From Luoshenia tenuis (GTDB taxonomy: Bacteria > Bacillota > Clostridia > Christensenellales > GCA-900066905): a stretch of 64,000 nt of DNA. Shown here piece after piece: positions 16,840 to 25,474 of this stretch. Positions within the stretch are counted from its first letter, which is position 1, and every line of letters begins with the position of its first letter. The notes below the pieces were generated by a model. That model made no database searches. It was not told the DNA's origin and worked only from the letters and a program-made list of their open reading frames with translations. A program made the position numbers and the translations under genes. The stretch lies in NCBI RefSeq assembly GCF_014384745.1, contig NZ_JACRSO010000003.1, positions 124,001 to 188,000 of the forward strand. The letters are read 5' to 3'.

Positions 16840-17847
16840 ATGGCGCACATCGTGCCGGAAGGATATAAAAGCAAGTTAGGGGTCAAGCAGACGCAGCGGG
16901 CTATCAAACTGCTCAAGGACGGGTTTGAGGAGCGGCTGTGCGGCGCGCTGAACTTGACGCGGGTATCGGCCCCGCTGTACGTGCCGGCGTCAAGCGGCTT
17001 AAACGACGACCTTAACGGGGTTGAGCGGCCGGTGGACTTTGACCTCAAAGAGATGCCGGGCGAGCAGATGCAGATCGTCCAATCCCTAGCCAAGTGGAAG
17101 CGCTTTGCGCTAAAGGAATACCGCTTCCCCGTGGGCGAGGGGCTATATACGGATATGAACGCCATCCGCCGGGACGAACAGACCGACAACCTCCATTCGA
17201 CCTATGTGGACCAGTGGGATTGGGAAAAGGTGATCACCGCCCAGGAGCGGAACCTGGACACGCTCAAGACGACGGTGAGCTATATTCACGATGCGATCTA
17301 CGAAACGGCCGAGGAGATCGGGCGCAAGTACCCGCAGCTTAAAAACCGGCTGCCCGAGGAGATCGCCTTTATCACCACCCAGGAGCTGGAGGATCTCTAT
17401 CCAGAGCTGGCGCCGGAGGCGCGGGAGCGGGCCTATGTGAAGGAGTACGGCGGGGCGTTTTTCATGCAGATCGGCTGGCCGCTGCGCTCGGGCAAGCCGC
17501 ACGACCTGCGCGCGCCGGATTATGACGACTGGAGCCTGAATGGGGACCTGGTCTATTACCATAAGGAGCTGGATGTGGCGCTGGAGATCTCCTCCATGGG
17601 CGTGCGGGTCGATCCGCTGGCCATGGAAAAGCAGCTGGCCCACGCAGGGCAGAAGGCTAGAAAGAGCCGGCCCTTCCACGCCGCGCTGCTGGCGGGTGAG
17701 TTGCCGCTGACCATTGGCGGGGGCATCGGCCAGAGCAGGCTTTGCATGCTGCTGCTGCACAAGGCCCACGTGGGAGAGGTGCAGGTATCCGTGTGGCCCG
17801 AGGAACAGCGCCGGATGCTGGAAGATAAGGGGATCGCCATTTTATAG
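16840..17847 (+). CDS. asnA: Aspartate--ammonia ligase (AsnA-type asparagine synthetase)
   Basis: Makes asparagine from aspartate, ammonia and ATP (class II aaRS-like fold). 335 residues, the usual length. Recognised from the VSAPLYVPASSGLNDDLNG block, RPVDFDLKE, KWKRFALKEYRFPVGEGLYTDMNAIRRDE, and the C-terminal IGGGIGQSRLCMLLLHKAHVGEVQ. ATG 16840 has GGAAGGA about 10 bases upstream. It is followed by dapF after 12 bases, so both are probably transcribed together. Confidence 0.97.
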   Translation: MAHIVPEGYKSKLGVKQTQRAIKLLKDGFEERLCGALNLTRVSAPLYVPASSGLNDDLNGVERPVDFDLKEMPGEQMQIVQSLAKWKRFALKEYRFPVGEGLYTDMNAIRRDEQTDNLHSTYVDQWDWEKVITAQERNLDTLKTTVSYIHDAIYETAEEIGRKYPQLKNRLPEEIAFITTQELEDLYPELAPEARERAYVKEYGGAFFMQIGWPLRSGKPHDLRAPDYDDWSLNGDLVYYHKELDVALEISSMGVRVDPLAMEKQLAHAGQKARKSRPFHAALLAGELPLTIGGGIGQSRLCMLLLHKAHVGEVQVSVWPEEQRRMLEDKGIAIL

Positions 17848-17859
17848 AGGAGCGATGGG

Positions 17860-18705
17860 ATGAAATTTACCAAAATGCACGGCGCGGGGAACGACTATAT
17901 TTACGTGGACGGATTCCGCGAGCGCTTGCCTATGCCGGCGGAACAGCTGGCAATAGCGGTCAGCCGGCCGCACTTTGGGCTGGGCAGCGATGGGCTGATC
18001 GTGCTTACCCCCTGCGCGGAGGCCGACGGGCGGATGCGCATTTATAATAACGATGGAAGCGAGGCTATGATGTGCGGCAACGGAGTGCGTTGCGCCGCAC
18101 GGCTGCTGCATGAGTGGGGCGATGCTAAGGGCGACGAAGTGCGCGTGATGACCAATGCGGGCCTGCGCACCATAAAGCTGCTGCCAGACGCCCGGGGCAG
18201 GCTGACCCGGGGCCGGGTGGATATGGGAAAGCCGGTGCTAAGGCCTGCGGATATCCCGGCGGCGGTACCGGGCGAGCGGGCGGTAGGGGTGCCGCTCACC
18301 GCCGGAGGGCAGACGCTGCGCTTTACCTGCGTATCCATGGGCAACCCGCACGCGGTCTGTTTTGTGGAGGACCCTGACCAGTTCCCGGTGACGGAGCTGG
18401 GGCCGCTTTACGAGCGGCACGCCGCCTTCCCCAACCGGTGCAATATCGAGTTTGCCCATGTGAGCGGGCCGGAGGAGATCCACATGCGGGTGTGGGAAAG
18501 GGGCAGCGGGGAGACGCTTGCCTGCGGAACGGGCGCCTGTGCGGTATTGGTGGCGGCGGTGCTCAATGGCCTGAGCGAACGCGCGGTGGATATGTACCTG
18601 CCCGGCGGGCAGCTGCATATTCTTTGGGACGAAGCCGACGGGCACGTCTATATGACCGGGCCCACCAGCATCACCTGTACGGGGGAATGGCTGGGAGACG
18701 AATAG
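17860..18705 (+). CDS. dapF: Diaminopimelate epimerase
   Basis: Interconverts LL- and meso-diaminopimelate for lysine and peptidoglycan synthesis. 281 residues with both catalytic cysteine motifs: NNDGSEAMMCGNGVRC (Cys near residue 68) and ETLACGTGACAVL (Cys near residue 223). ATG behind GAGG. The pairing with asnA groups two aspartate-derived amino-acid steps. Ends just before a strong terminator. Confidence 0.97.
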   Translation: MKFTKMHGAGNDYIYVDGFRERLPMPAEQLAIAVSRPHFGLGSDGLIVLTPCAEADGRMRIYNNDGSEAMMCGNGVRCAARLLHEWGDAKGDEVRVMTNAGLRTIKLLPDARGRLTRGRVDMGKPVLRPADIPAAVPGERAVGVPLTAGGQTLRFTCVSMGNPHAVCFVEDPDQFPVTELGPLYERHAAFPNRCNIEFAHVSGPEEIHMRVWERGSGETLACGTGACAVLVAAVLNGLSERAVDMYLPGGQLHILWDEADGHVYMTGPTSITCTGEWLGDE

Positions 18706-18711
18706 CAGTTA

Positions 18712-18747
18712 AGCGCGCCCGCGGCAAGCAGCCCGGGCGCTTTTTTT
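18712..18747 (+). terminator. Terminator of asnA-dapF
   Basis: AGCGCGCCCG ... CCGGGCGCT stem with a one-base bulge, followed by seven T. Confidence 0.85.
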
Positions 18748-18825
18748 ATGGCGGCCACGCTATACAACGAAAAGCTAATTGTGATATGATGAAAGGCAGA
18801 AACGGAACGAAAAGGAGGTTTTGAC

Positions 18826-20307
18826 ATGGCTGCTTTTGGCTTTGCGCCGCAGACACACGTATATGATATCACGCCGGTCGAAAACCTTTTTATCGAGGAA
18901 TACATGCTGGGCGCGCCGGGAGAGTTTGTCAAAGCGTATCTGTACGGGCTCAAGCATTGCTACTACCCGGGGCAGGGCTGTGCCAGCGCCGGGGAAATGG
19001 CCAAAGCCCTGCAGATGGAGGAAGGGCAGCTGCTGGACGCGTTCCGCTATTGGCAGCGCCAGGGCCTGGTTCGGCTTGTCTCGGAGGCGCCGTTGCAGGT
19101 GGAGTATGAGAACTTAAAGCAGCTGATGGGCGGCGCGCCGGCGGGGCAGCCCCAGGAGGAGCAGGCCTACCCCTACCGGGAGTTTAACGCCAGCCTGCAG
19201 CAGATATTTGGAAGCCGGCTGATCAAACCCGAGGAATTCCAGCGGGCGTACGACTGGATCGAAATATTGGGCCTGGCACCTGAGGCGGTCATGATGCTAT
19301 GCCAGTACTGCCTGCAAAAAAAGGGCGGGCGGGTCAGCTTCAATTATATCGATAAGGCGGCCCAGACCTGGGCGCAGGAGAACGTAAAGACCTATGAGGC
19401 GGCGGAGGAATACCTGCGCGGGGCGGAGGCGGCCTCATCCGGCGCGGTGCAGGTGCTGCGGCGGCTTGGCATTTACCGGCTGCCTACCATGGAGGAGATG
19501 AGCCTTTACCGCAAGTGGACCGAAAGCTGGGGCCTGCGGCCGGACGCGGTGCTGGCCGCCTGCCGGGAGACCACCAAAAGCGCGCGGCCTTCGATGGCTT
19601 ATCTCAACGGGATATTGGAAAATTATAAGGGACAGGGGCTGCGCAGCGCCCAGGACGTGGAGGATTACCAGCAGGCGCGGGTAAACCGCCAGGCGCAGTT
19701 GCGCCAGGTTTGGGAGGCGCTGGGCAATACGGGCAGCGCGTACCCTGCGGGCATGCAAAACGAATGGATGCGATGGACGCAAGAGCTGGGCTTTGCGGAC
19801 GACGAGGCGATCCTGATCGCGGCGCGCTATTGCAACGACCAGGGTTTCCACCAGGTGCGCCAGCTGACCGCGATGCTAGAGCGCCTGGCGGACCAGGGGT
19901 TGATCGCTGCGCACGCGGTGCGCGGCGCGCTGGCGCAATATGCGCAGGCCAGCGGAGAGCTTAAAGAGGTGTTTGTCCGTGCCGGGCTGCGGCGCGCCCC
20001 GCGGGAAGAGGATGTGGCGCGCTACCGCGAGATATGGCTGGGCGAGTGGAACATGCCCTTTGAGCTGGTGATGCTGGCGGCGGAATCCGCCGCGCAGGGC
20101 CAGGCGCGGGACCGGATGCACGCGATGGACAGCTTGCTTAGAAGGTGGCACGAGCAGGGCATAAAGAGCCTGCGCCAGGCGCGGGAGCAGCTGCAAAAGG
20201 CGCCGGAGAAGCGCCAGGAGGGAAACCGCAGGAACCTGCCGGGGGAGCAGTATATGCAACAGGATTATACGCCTGAACAGCTAGAGGGCGTGATACGAAA
20301 ACTCTAA
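18826..20307 (+). CDS. DnaD-domain replication initiation protein
   Basis: Primosome protein that helps load the replicative helicase. 493 residues: an N-terminal winged-helix (about 20-95, EYMLGAPGEFVKAYLYGLKH...SAGEMAKAL...FRYWQRQGLVRL) followed by several tandem DnaB_2/DnaD-type helical repeats, each with a Y..W...LG/A.(E/D)....A..YC pattern near residues 140, 225, 305 and 390. This is about twice the length of B. subtilis DnaD, a form common in Clostridia. It is directly followed by a DnaC/DnaI-type ATPase, supporting the loader role. ATG 18826 is preceded by AAAGGAGG. Confidence 0.9.
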   Translation: MAAFGFAPQTHVYDITPVENLFIEEYMLGAPGEFVKAYLYGLKHCYYPGQGCASAGEMAKALQMEEGQLLDAFRYWQRQGLVRLVSEAPLQVEYENLKQLMGGAPAGQPQEEQAYPYREFNASLQQIFGSRLIKPEEFQRAYDWIEILGLAPEAVMMLCQYCLQKKGGRVSFNYIDKAAQTWAQENVKTYEAAEEYLRGAEAASSGAVQVLRRLGIYRLPTMEEMSLYRKWTESWGLRPDAVLAACRETTKSARPSMAYLNGILENYKGQGLRSAQDVEDYQQARVNRQAQLRQVWEALGNTGSAYPAGMQNEWMRWTQELGFADDEAILIAARYCNDQGFHQVRQLTAMLERLADQGLIAAHAVRGALAQYAQASGELKEVFVRAGLRRAPREEDVARYREIWLGEWNMPFELVMLAAESAAQGQARDRMHAMDSLLRRWHEQGIKSLRQAREQLQKAPEKRQEGNRRNLPGEQYMQQDYTPEQLEGVIRKL

Positions 20308-20317
20308 TGGAAAGGCG

Positions 20318-21322
20318 GTGGATGCCGTGCCCGGGAGCAAGCGGGAATGGATGCGCCAGGTTTTGGACGAGTGGAGCCTGAAACGGGACCGCAACCGCAG
20401 GCGGATGGAGCAGGCGCGCGCGCAGATCGAGCGGGAGGTGCCGCAGTGGGCGGACATCGAGCGGCAGATCGGCGCTTTGCAGGCGGCCGCGGCGCGCCAG
20501 GCCCTGGCGGACCCTTCCTCCGCCCAAACGGTGGCCGAGGAAACGGCCCAGACGGTGGCGGTATTGCGCTCGCGTCAGGCCCAGCTACTGGAGAGCGAGG
20601 GCGTTGACCCTACCGCGCTTGAACTGCAGTTTGACTGCCCCCTTTGCCGGGATTCGGGATTTTCAGATGCGCAGGGGCGGGTATTATGCACCTGCGCCCA
20701 GCGCAGGCTGGCAGAGCTGTGCGCCCGGGATTCAGGGCTGGAGGCCTTTCCAAGGCATACTTTTAAGGATTTTGACGAGAGCATCTTTCCCCAGGGCGGC
20801 ACGCAGAACCAGCGCGCGCAGATGCTACGGCTGCGGGATTTCTGCCTGGATTATGCCCGGGCTTTTCCCAAGAATGAGACGCATAACATCCTGTTGATGG
20901 GCGCGCCAGGGCTGGGGAAGACCTTTTTGATGCACTGTATCGCCTCGGAAGTGATCCGCCGGGGTTTCTCGGTGCTGACCACCACGGCCTACCGGCTGCA
21001 AGAGGCGCTGCTGGAGCAACCCTTAGGCGGCGGATACGAGCGGCGCAGCGCCCTGTACCTCACCCCGGAACTGCTGGTGCTGGACGATCTGGGGGCTGAG
21101 CCACGGATCAGCAATGTGACCCTGGAGCAGCTTTTTGCCGTGCTCAATGAGCGGATGATCTCCGGCAAGGGGACGCTGATCACCACCAACTTAACGCTGC
21201 CCGAGCTGCGGGACCGCTACCGCGACCGGGTGATCTCCCGGCTGATCGATCCCCAGCAGACGGCCACCTTCCTTTTGACGGGGCAGGATGTGCGCCTGCG
21301 CCGGGACGGCAGCCAAGGTTAA
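20318..21322 (+). CDS. DnaC/DnaI-type helicase loader ATPase
   Basis: AAA+ ATPase that loads the replicative helicase. About 331-334 residues: N-terminal helical part, a zinc-binding CPLCRDSGF...VLCTCAQRR cluster (about residues 107-130), Walker A GAPGLGKTF (about 195), Walker B LLVLDDLGAE, sensor TTNLTLPEL and a C-terminal arginine-rich SRLIDPQQ region. The start is a GTG: 20318 touches the AAAGGCGG site, so the GTG at 20327 is equally possible. Ten bases downstream of the DnaD-like gene, forming a replication pair. Confidence 0.92.
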   Translation: MDAVPGSKREWMRQVLDEWSLKRDRNRRRMEQARAQIEREVPQWADIERQIGALQAAAARQALADPSSAQTVAEETAQTVAVLRSRQAQLLESEGVDPTALELQFDCPLCRDSGFSDAQGRVLCTCAQRRLAELCARDSGLEAFPRHTFKDFDESIFPQGGTQNQRAQMLRLRDFCLDYARAFPKNETHNILLMGAPGLGKTFLMHCIASEVIRRGFSVLTTTAYRLQEALLEQPLGGGYERRSALYLTPELLVLDDLGAEPRISNVTLEQLFAVLNERMISGKGTLITTNLTLPELRDRYRDRVISRLIDPQQTATFLLTGQDVRLRRDGSQG

Positions 21323-21431
21323 CAAAATTTACCATTTAATTATCCGGGTGCGTGGGGATAACCGCGGCCCGGCGGGATACAATAGCATTATCCGGATGGG
21401 AACTTTAATTGTTGCCCATACCGGTTAACCG

Positions 21432-21472
21432 GCCCGGGACGAAGGCGTAAAGCCTTTGTCCCGGGCTTTTTT
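21432..21472 (+). terminator. Strong terminator in the 282-base gap after the helicase loader
   Basis: Stem GCCCGGGACGAAGGC / GCCTTTGTCCCGGGC (21432-21446, 21452-21466, one G-T pair), GTAAA loop, six T. Directly before it is a perfect palindrome CCGGTTAACCGG (21421-21432). The rest of the gap (21323-21604) shows two TTATCCGG copies but no gene. Confidence 0.88.
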
Positions 21473-21604
21473 ATGGTTCACTTCCAATAGAGAATTTGCC
21501 AGAAGCGGGGCAGCCGTGCATCCATAGCTAGTCTTTTTTGCCACCGAGAATAATAGGGTAAACCATAGGGTTTTGACGAAGGGGCATAAAGGAGGGTATA
21601 ATGG

Positions 21605-23203
21605 ATGCATAAAATGGGGATGAAGGGCCTAAAATGGCCGATTAGGGCGAAAAAGGGCCGTTTTTCCCTTTGGACGCTTGCGCGGCCGGGGAAAGGATGC
21701 TGGCAGATTTACCTATGCGCCGTGGCGGCGCTGGTGATTGCAGCCCTTGCCTACGGCCTGCCCGGCGGGGAAGGAGCGGCCAGCCTGCGCAACCGGTACG
21801 ACTTGGCGCTGGATTTTTATCCCCAGGCGCGCCAGCTGGACGGCGTGGCCAGGGTGGACTACTGCAATACGGCGCCGGACCGGCAGGAGGAGATCTATTT
21901 CCACCTCTACCCCAACGCGTTTGCCGACGAGGAAAGCACCCCCATCCCCAAGGAAGAGTGGGAGATGGCCTATCCCGAAGGGTTTTCGCCCGGCGGGATG
22001 CAGGTCGCGGCCGTGCGGGTGGATGGGAAAAATGTGCCCGTGGTGCTGGACGGCCAGAGCGAGGATATCTTGTGCGTGGATCTGCCGCGGGCGCTGGCGG
22101 GCGGCGAGCGCTGCCGGGTCGAGATCGAGTACAGCGTTACGCTGCCCAAACTCAATTACCGCACGGGCCAGGGGGCGAACGGCTTCCAGTTCGGGCAGTG
22201 TTATCCGATGCTGGCGGTCTACGATGAAACGGGATGGAATCTGGACCCCTATTACGCCAATGGCGACCCGTTCTATTTTGAGTGTGCGGATTACCGAGTC
22301 ACGATGACGCTGCCGGAGGAACTGGTGCTGGCCCATACCGGAGAGCAGCTGCGGCAACAGGCATGCTTTGGACGCAAACGCCTCTACTTTGAGGCGGAAA
22401 ACGTGCGGGAATTTGCGATGATGGCCTCCAGGGGCTATACGGTGCAAACGGCGATGGCGGGGGATGTGGAGATCCGCTCCTACGCCTGGAATGAGGAGGG
22501 CGGCGCGCAGGCGCTGGAATACGCCAAGGATACGGTGGACTTTCTCTCCGAACTGCTGATGCCCTATGATGGGGCGCAGCTTTCGGTAGCTCAATCCGAT
22601 TTTTACGTAGGCGGGATGGAGTACCCGCATCTGGTCCAGATCGACGAGACCTTTTACCGGACATGGGAGCTATACCCCTATCTGGAGATGATTACCGTAC
22701 ATGAAACCGCCCACCAATGGTTTTATGGACTGGTGGGCAACGACGAGGTGGATGAACCCTGGCTGGACGAGGCGCTTACAGAGTATATGACCATGCGCTA
22801 TTATGGCTACCGTTATGACGAGGCGGCGGAAAAGCGGGCGTTTCGCAACTTTATAACTGCGGACCTGCTGGATATGGCCCCTGAGGGAATCCCGGAGCCG
22901 CCGCTGCAAAACAGCCTGATGCCCAGCTTTGAATACGCAAACGGCACGGAGTACTCCGCGCAGGTATACGCCAGGGGGGCCTATGCCCTGCGGGAGACCG
23001 AGCGGTACATGGGCCGGGAGGCCTTTGACGCCGCCCTGCGGGCTTATGTGGAGCAGCGGGCGCATCAGGTGGCTACGGGCGAGGATCTGTACGCCGCGCT
23101 GGAGGCGCAAAAGCCCGGCGCGGGCGAATATTTACACGACTGGTTAAGCGGGCGCAAGCGGATACTCCGCTCCAGCCTGCTTCAGGAGATGCAGCAGCCA
23201 TAA
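21605..23203 (+). CDS. Membrane-anchored M1 family metallopeptidase
   Basis: Probable cell-surface zinc aminopeptidase. 532 residues: basic N-terminus, one membrane segment (about 37-55), an N-terminal beta-saddle domain, then the gluzincin motif HETAHQWFYG (about residue 365) with the second zinc ligand in DEPWLDEALTEY. The GAMEN-like substrate loop appears as VGGMEYPHLVQ, in line with M1 enzymes. ATG 21605 lies behind AAGGAGGG; the ATG four bases earlier runs into a stop after three codons. Confidence 0.88.
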   Translation: MHKMGMKGLKWPIRAKKGRFSLWTLARPGKGCWQIYLCAVAALVIAALAYGLPGGEGAASLRNRYDLALDFYPQARQLDGVARVDYCNTAPDRQEEIYFHLYPNAFADEESTPIPKEEWEMAYPEGFSPGGMQVAAVRVDGKNVPVVLDGQSEDILCVDLPRALAGGERCRVEIEYSVTLPKLNYRTGQGANGFQFGQCYPMLAVYDETGWNLDPYYANGDPFYFECADYRVTMTLPEELVLAHTGEQLRQQACFGRKRLYFEAENVREFAMMASRGYTVQTAMAGDVEIRSYAWNEEGGAQALEYAKDTVDFLSELLMPYDGAQLSVAQSDFYVGGMEYPHLVQIDETFYRTWELYPYLEMITVHETAHQWFYGLVGNDEVDEPWLDEALTEYMTMRYYGYRYDEAAEKRAFRNFITADLLDMAPEGIPEPPLQNSLMPSFEYANGTEYSAQVYARGAYALRETERYMGREAFDAALRAYVEQRAHQVATGEDLYAALEAQKPGAGEYLHDWLSGRKRILRSSLLQEMQQP

Positions 23204-23241
23204 GGAGGGCTGCAAAAACCATCAGAGTAAGGGGAAAAGGC

Positions 23242-24930
23242 ATGAGGCGAGATAGAAAAAAAGATGCGTTCCCGTGGGGCAATGGGGACGGACGCGAAAA
23301 GAACTGGCCCAGCGCCCAAGAGGTGCGCCAGGAGGCAGAAAAGAAGCGGCGCGTTTTTTCGCTGGATCTGCATGGCGGCGCCAAGCGCGCTGAAAAGGCA
23401 GAAAAGAGCACGCCACAGCCCGTGCGGCCTGCCCGGCCCGCGCAAAGCGAGCCGCCGCGGCGCCGAGAGGCGGCGCGCGCGCGTACCATTACGGTGGAGC
23501 GCCCGTCTCACCAGGCGGTGCGCTTTCGCCCGATGCCCAGCCGGTACAGACGGCGAGCCCGTAAAAACCTATACATCAAGCGCGCGGTGGGCGGGATATT
23601 GGCCGCATGCCTGGTGGTAGCGCTGGTGGTGGGCATCCCCATGTGGCAGGCGCGCACGGTAAAAGCGGCCCGCGTTTATATCGACGGGCGCGAGGCCGGG
23701 CTGGTGCAGGATGCCCAGGCGGTGGAGCAGGCCTTTGCGGCGTATAAAGAACAGGTGCAACGGGAGACTGAGGGGCAGATGGTAGTGGATGCCCAGCTGA
23801 CCGTTGAGCCGGTGGCGGTTTCTAACCTGCACGTAATGGACGCCCAGCAGGTGGCCCAGCAGGTAGCGGCCGTGGCCCAGCCCAAGAGCCGGGCGGCCGT
23901 CGTTGCGGTGGGCGACCAGACGGCCGTGGCCGTGCAAACCGAGGAGGAAGCCCAGTGGGTAGTGGATCAGCTGCTGGAGCCCTATAAGGCGGAGCGCAGC
24001 GGCGAAACGGTAGAATCCGCCGCGTTTGTAGAGGAAGTAACGGTAGAGCAGAGCAACGTATCCCCGGAGGATATTCGGGATAAGGAGACGGCGCTATCGC
24101 TGATGCGCTATGGCGCAACGCCCGACCAGGTGCAAAGCTATACCGTGCAGCAGGGGGATACCCTTTCCGAGATCGCCCAGGAATACGGCGTGCGGACCAG
24201 CGACCTGCGGGCCGCCAACCCCCAGCTGGTCAGCGCGGATATGATCGACATTGGCGACGAGCTTTCCATATCCAAGAGCAAGGGCCTGGTCAACGTACAG
24301 ACGGTGGTGGAAAAGCGCACGCAGGATACCATCGACTTTGAAACCGAATATCAGGATGACGCGGATATGCTGACCACGCAGAAAAAGGTGATCCAGGAGG
24401 GCGAAAAGGGCACCCGCGAGGTGGTGGCTGAGATCACCTACGTCAACGGGATTGAGGTATCGCGCAATGTGCTCAGCGAGACGGTGACCAAGCAGCCGGT
24501 CAAGCAGATCGTGGCGCGGGGCACCAAAAAGGCCTCGGACCAGGCGGTGAGCGCATCGGCCAGCAGTTCGGGCTTTTTGTTCCCCACACAGGGGCGCATC
24601 TCCTCCCGCTTTGGCCAGCGGTGGGGCCGGCTGCACGCGGGGCTGGACATTGCAAACGTGGTAGGCACGCCGGTGCACGCCTCCAAGGCCGGTACGGTGA
24701 GCTATGCCGGATGGCGCGGCGGTTATGGCAAATGCGTGATGATCGACCATGGGAACGGCGTGCAGACCCTGTACGGGCATAACAGCAAGATACAGGTGAC
24801 CGTGGGGCAGAAGGTATCCGCGGGCGAGACGATCGCCCTGATGGGTTCCACCGGCAACTCGACCGGCCCGCACTGCCATTTTGAGATACGCATCAACGGC
24901 TCGCCGGTCAACCCGGAAACAAAATTATAA
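23242..24930 (+). CDS. LysM-G5-M23 membrane-bound peptidoglycan endopeptidase
   Basis: Wall-remodelling protein. 562 residues: a basic, proline-rich cytoplasmic N-terminus (about 115 residues), one membrane helix (about 116-138), an extracellular spacer, LysM (YTVQQGDTLSEIAQEYGV, about 300-345), G5-like domain (about 350-425), and a C-terminal M23 LytM-type domain with HAGLDIAN, YGHNSK and GPHCHFEIR zinc/catalytic motifs. M23 enzymes hydrolyse cross-bridge peptides; all ligands look present, so it is probably active. 38 bases after the M1 peptidase gene, likely same transcript. Confidence 0.93.
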   Translation: MRRDRKKDAFPWGNGDGREKNWPSAQEVRQEAEKKRRVFSLDLHGGAKRAEKAEKSTPQPVRPARPAQSEPPRRREAARARTITVERPSHQAVRFRPMPSRYRRRARKNLYIKRAVGGILAACLVVALVVGIPMWQARTVKAARVYIDGREAGLVQDAQAVEQAFAAYKEQVQRETEGQMVVDAQLTVEPVAVSNLHVMDAQQVAQQVAAVAQPKSRAAVVAVGDQTAVAVQTEEEAQWVVDQLLEPYKAERSGETVESAAFVEEVTVEQSNVSPEDIRDKETALSLMRYGATPDQVQSYTVQQGDTLSEIAQEYGVRTSDLRAANPQLVSADMIDIGDELSISKSKGLVNVQTVVEKRTQDTIDFETEYQDDADMLTTQKKVIQEGEKGTREVVAEITYVNGIEVSRNVLSETVTKQPVKQIVARGTKKASDQAVSASASSSGFLFPTQGRISSRFGQRWGRLHAGLDIANVVGTPVHASKAGTVSYAGWRGGYGKCVMIDHGNGVQTLYGHNSKIQVTVGQKVSAGETIALMGSTGNSTGPHCHFEIRINGSPVNPETKL

Positions 24931-24940
24931 TAGCGGGGCA

Positions 24941-24975
24941 CAAAGGGCCGCGGCGGAGAACGCCGCGGCCCTTTG
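24941..24975. terminator. GC-rich hairpin after the M23 gene
   Basis: Perfect 15-bp stem CAAAGGGCCGCGGCG / CGCCGCGGCCCTTTG, GAGAA loop. It lacks a good T-tract, so it may be a weak terminator or a 3'-end stabiliser. Confidence 0.55.
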
Positions 24976-25035
24976 CAACTGCATGAAAAGGTTTGAATTA
25001 CCAAAAAAATTACCGCCGGCCCGGCGGTACAAGTG

Positions 25036-25064
25036 TTGCATACAGCGCCGGGCGGTGCTACAAT
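25036..25064 (+). promoter_or_regulatory. Promoter of the M-box/corA transcript
   Basis: TTGCAT (25036-25041), 17-base spacer, TACAAT (25059-25064), just upstream of the riboswitch. Confidence 0.75.
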
Positions 25065-25073
25065 GAAAAAGAA

Positions 25074-25241
25074 CTCTTCTGTTAGGTGAGGTTCCGTTAC
25101 GGATACATGCTGCTGCCCCCAAACATCCAGAGATGCCCCGGGGTCAACAGGTATTACCGAGTTAAGGTTTTACTTAATGTAGCTGGCATGGCTTAGTCCA
25201 TGCCAAAGCTGTAACGTGCCAAAGCTCTACGTTCAAAAGAG
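25074..25241 (+). ncRNA. M-box (ykoK-type) magnesium riboswitch aptamer
   Basis: The leader matches the M-box consensus almost block by block: GTTAGGTGAGG (from 25081), GGATACATGCTGCTGCCC, GGGTCAACAG, TTACTTAATGTAGCTGGCAT, GGCTTAGTCCATGCC, and AAAGCTCTACGTTC at the 3' end, closed by CTCTT/AAGAG. It lies between a promoter and a terminator hairpin and precedes a CorA magnesium transporter. By family knowledge, Mg2+ binding favours the terminator and turns the gene off. Confidence 0.95.
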
Positions 25242-25264
25242 GTGGATTGCATATTGTGTGCAGG

Positions 25265-25305
25265 CCCTTTTGCCGTGGAATTTTGGCAAAAGGGTTTTAT
25301 TTTTA
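25265..25305 (+). terminator. Riboswitch-controlled terminator of corA
   Basis: CCCTTTTGCC / GGCAAAAGGG (25265-25274, 25285-25294) followed by TTTTATTTTTA; the expression platform of the M-box. Confidence 0.88.
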
Positions 25306-25334
25306 CGTTCGTTTTATGAAAGGAGGAGGCATAG

Positions 25335-25409
25335 GTGGACGGCGACCCTGGTAACCAGATGGAATGGAAAGCGCGATCATGGGGGCGTGCCCCCAGCCTC
25401 TCCCGGTAA
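25335..25409 (+). CDS. Possible 24-residue leader peptide between M-box and corA
   Basis: A GTG (25335) sits 4 bases after the strong ribosome site AAAGGAGGAGG and opens 24 codons (begins MDGDPGNQMEW, ends PSLSR) before TAA at 25407-25409. It lies between the riboswitch terminator and corA. A strong site with nothing else to serve suggests translation; leader peptides upstream of magnesium transporters (MgtL, CorL) are known in enterobacteria, but no homology is claimed. It could be chance. Confidence 0.35.
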   Translation: MDGDPGNQMEWKARSWGRAPSLSR

Positions 25410-25474
25410 AGCAGACGCCCGGCTTTCTTGGCGCCGCTTTTGGGAGGCGCAAATAAGAGAAAGCAGGTGGAAAC

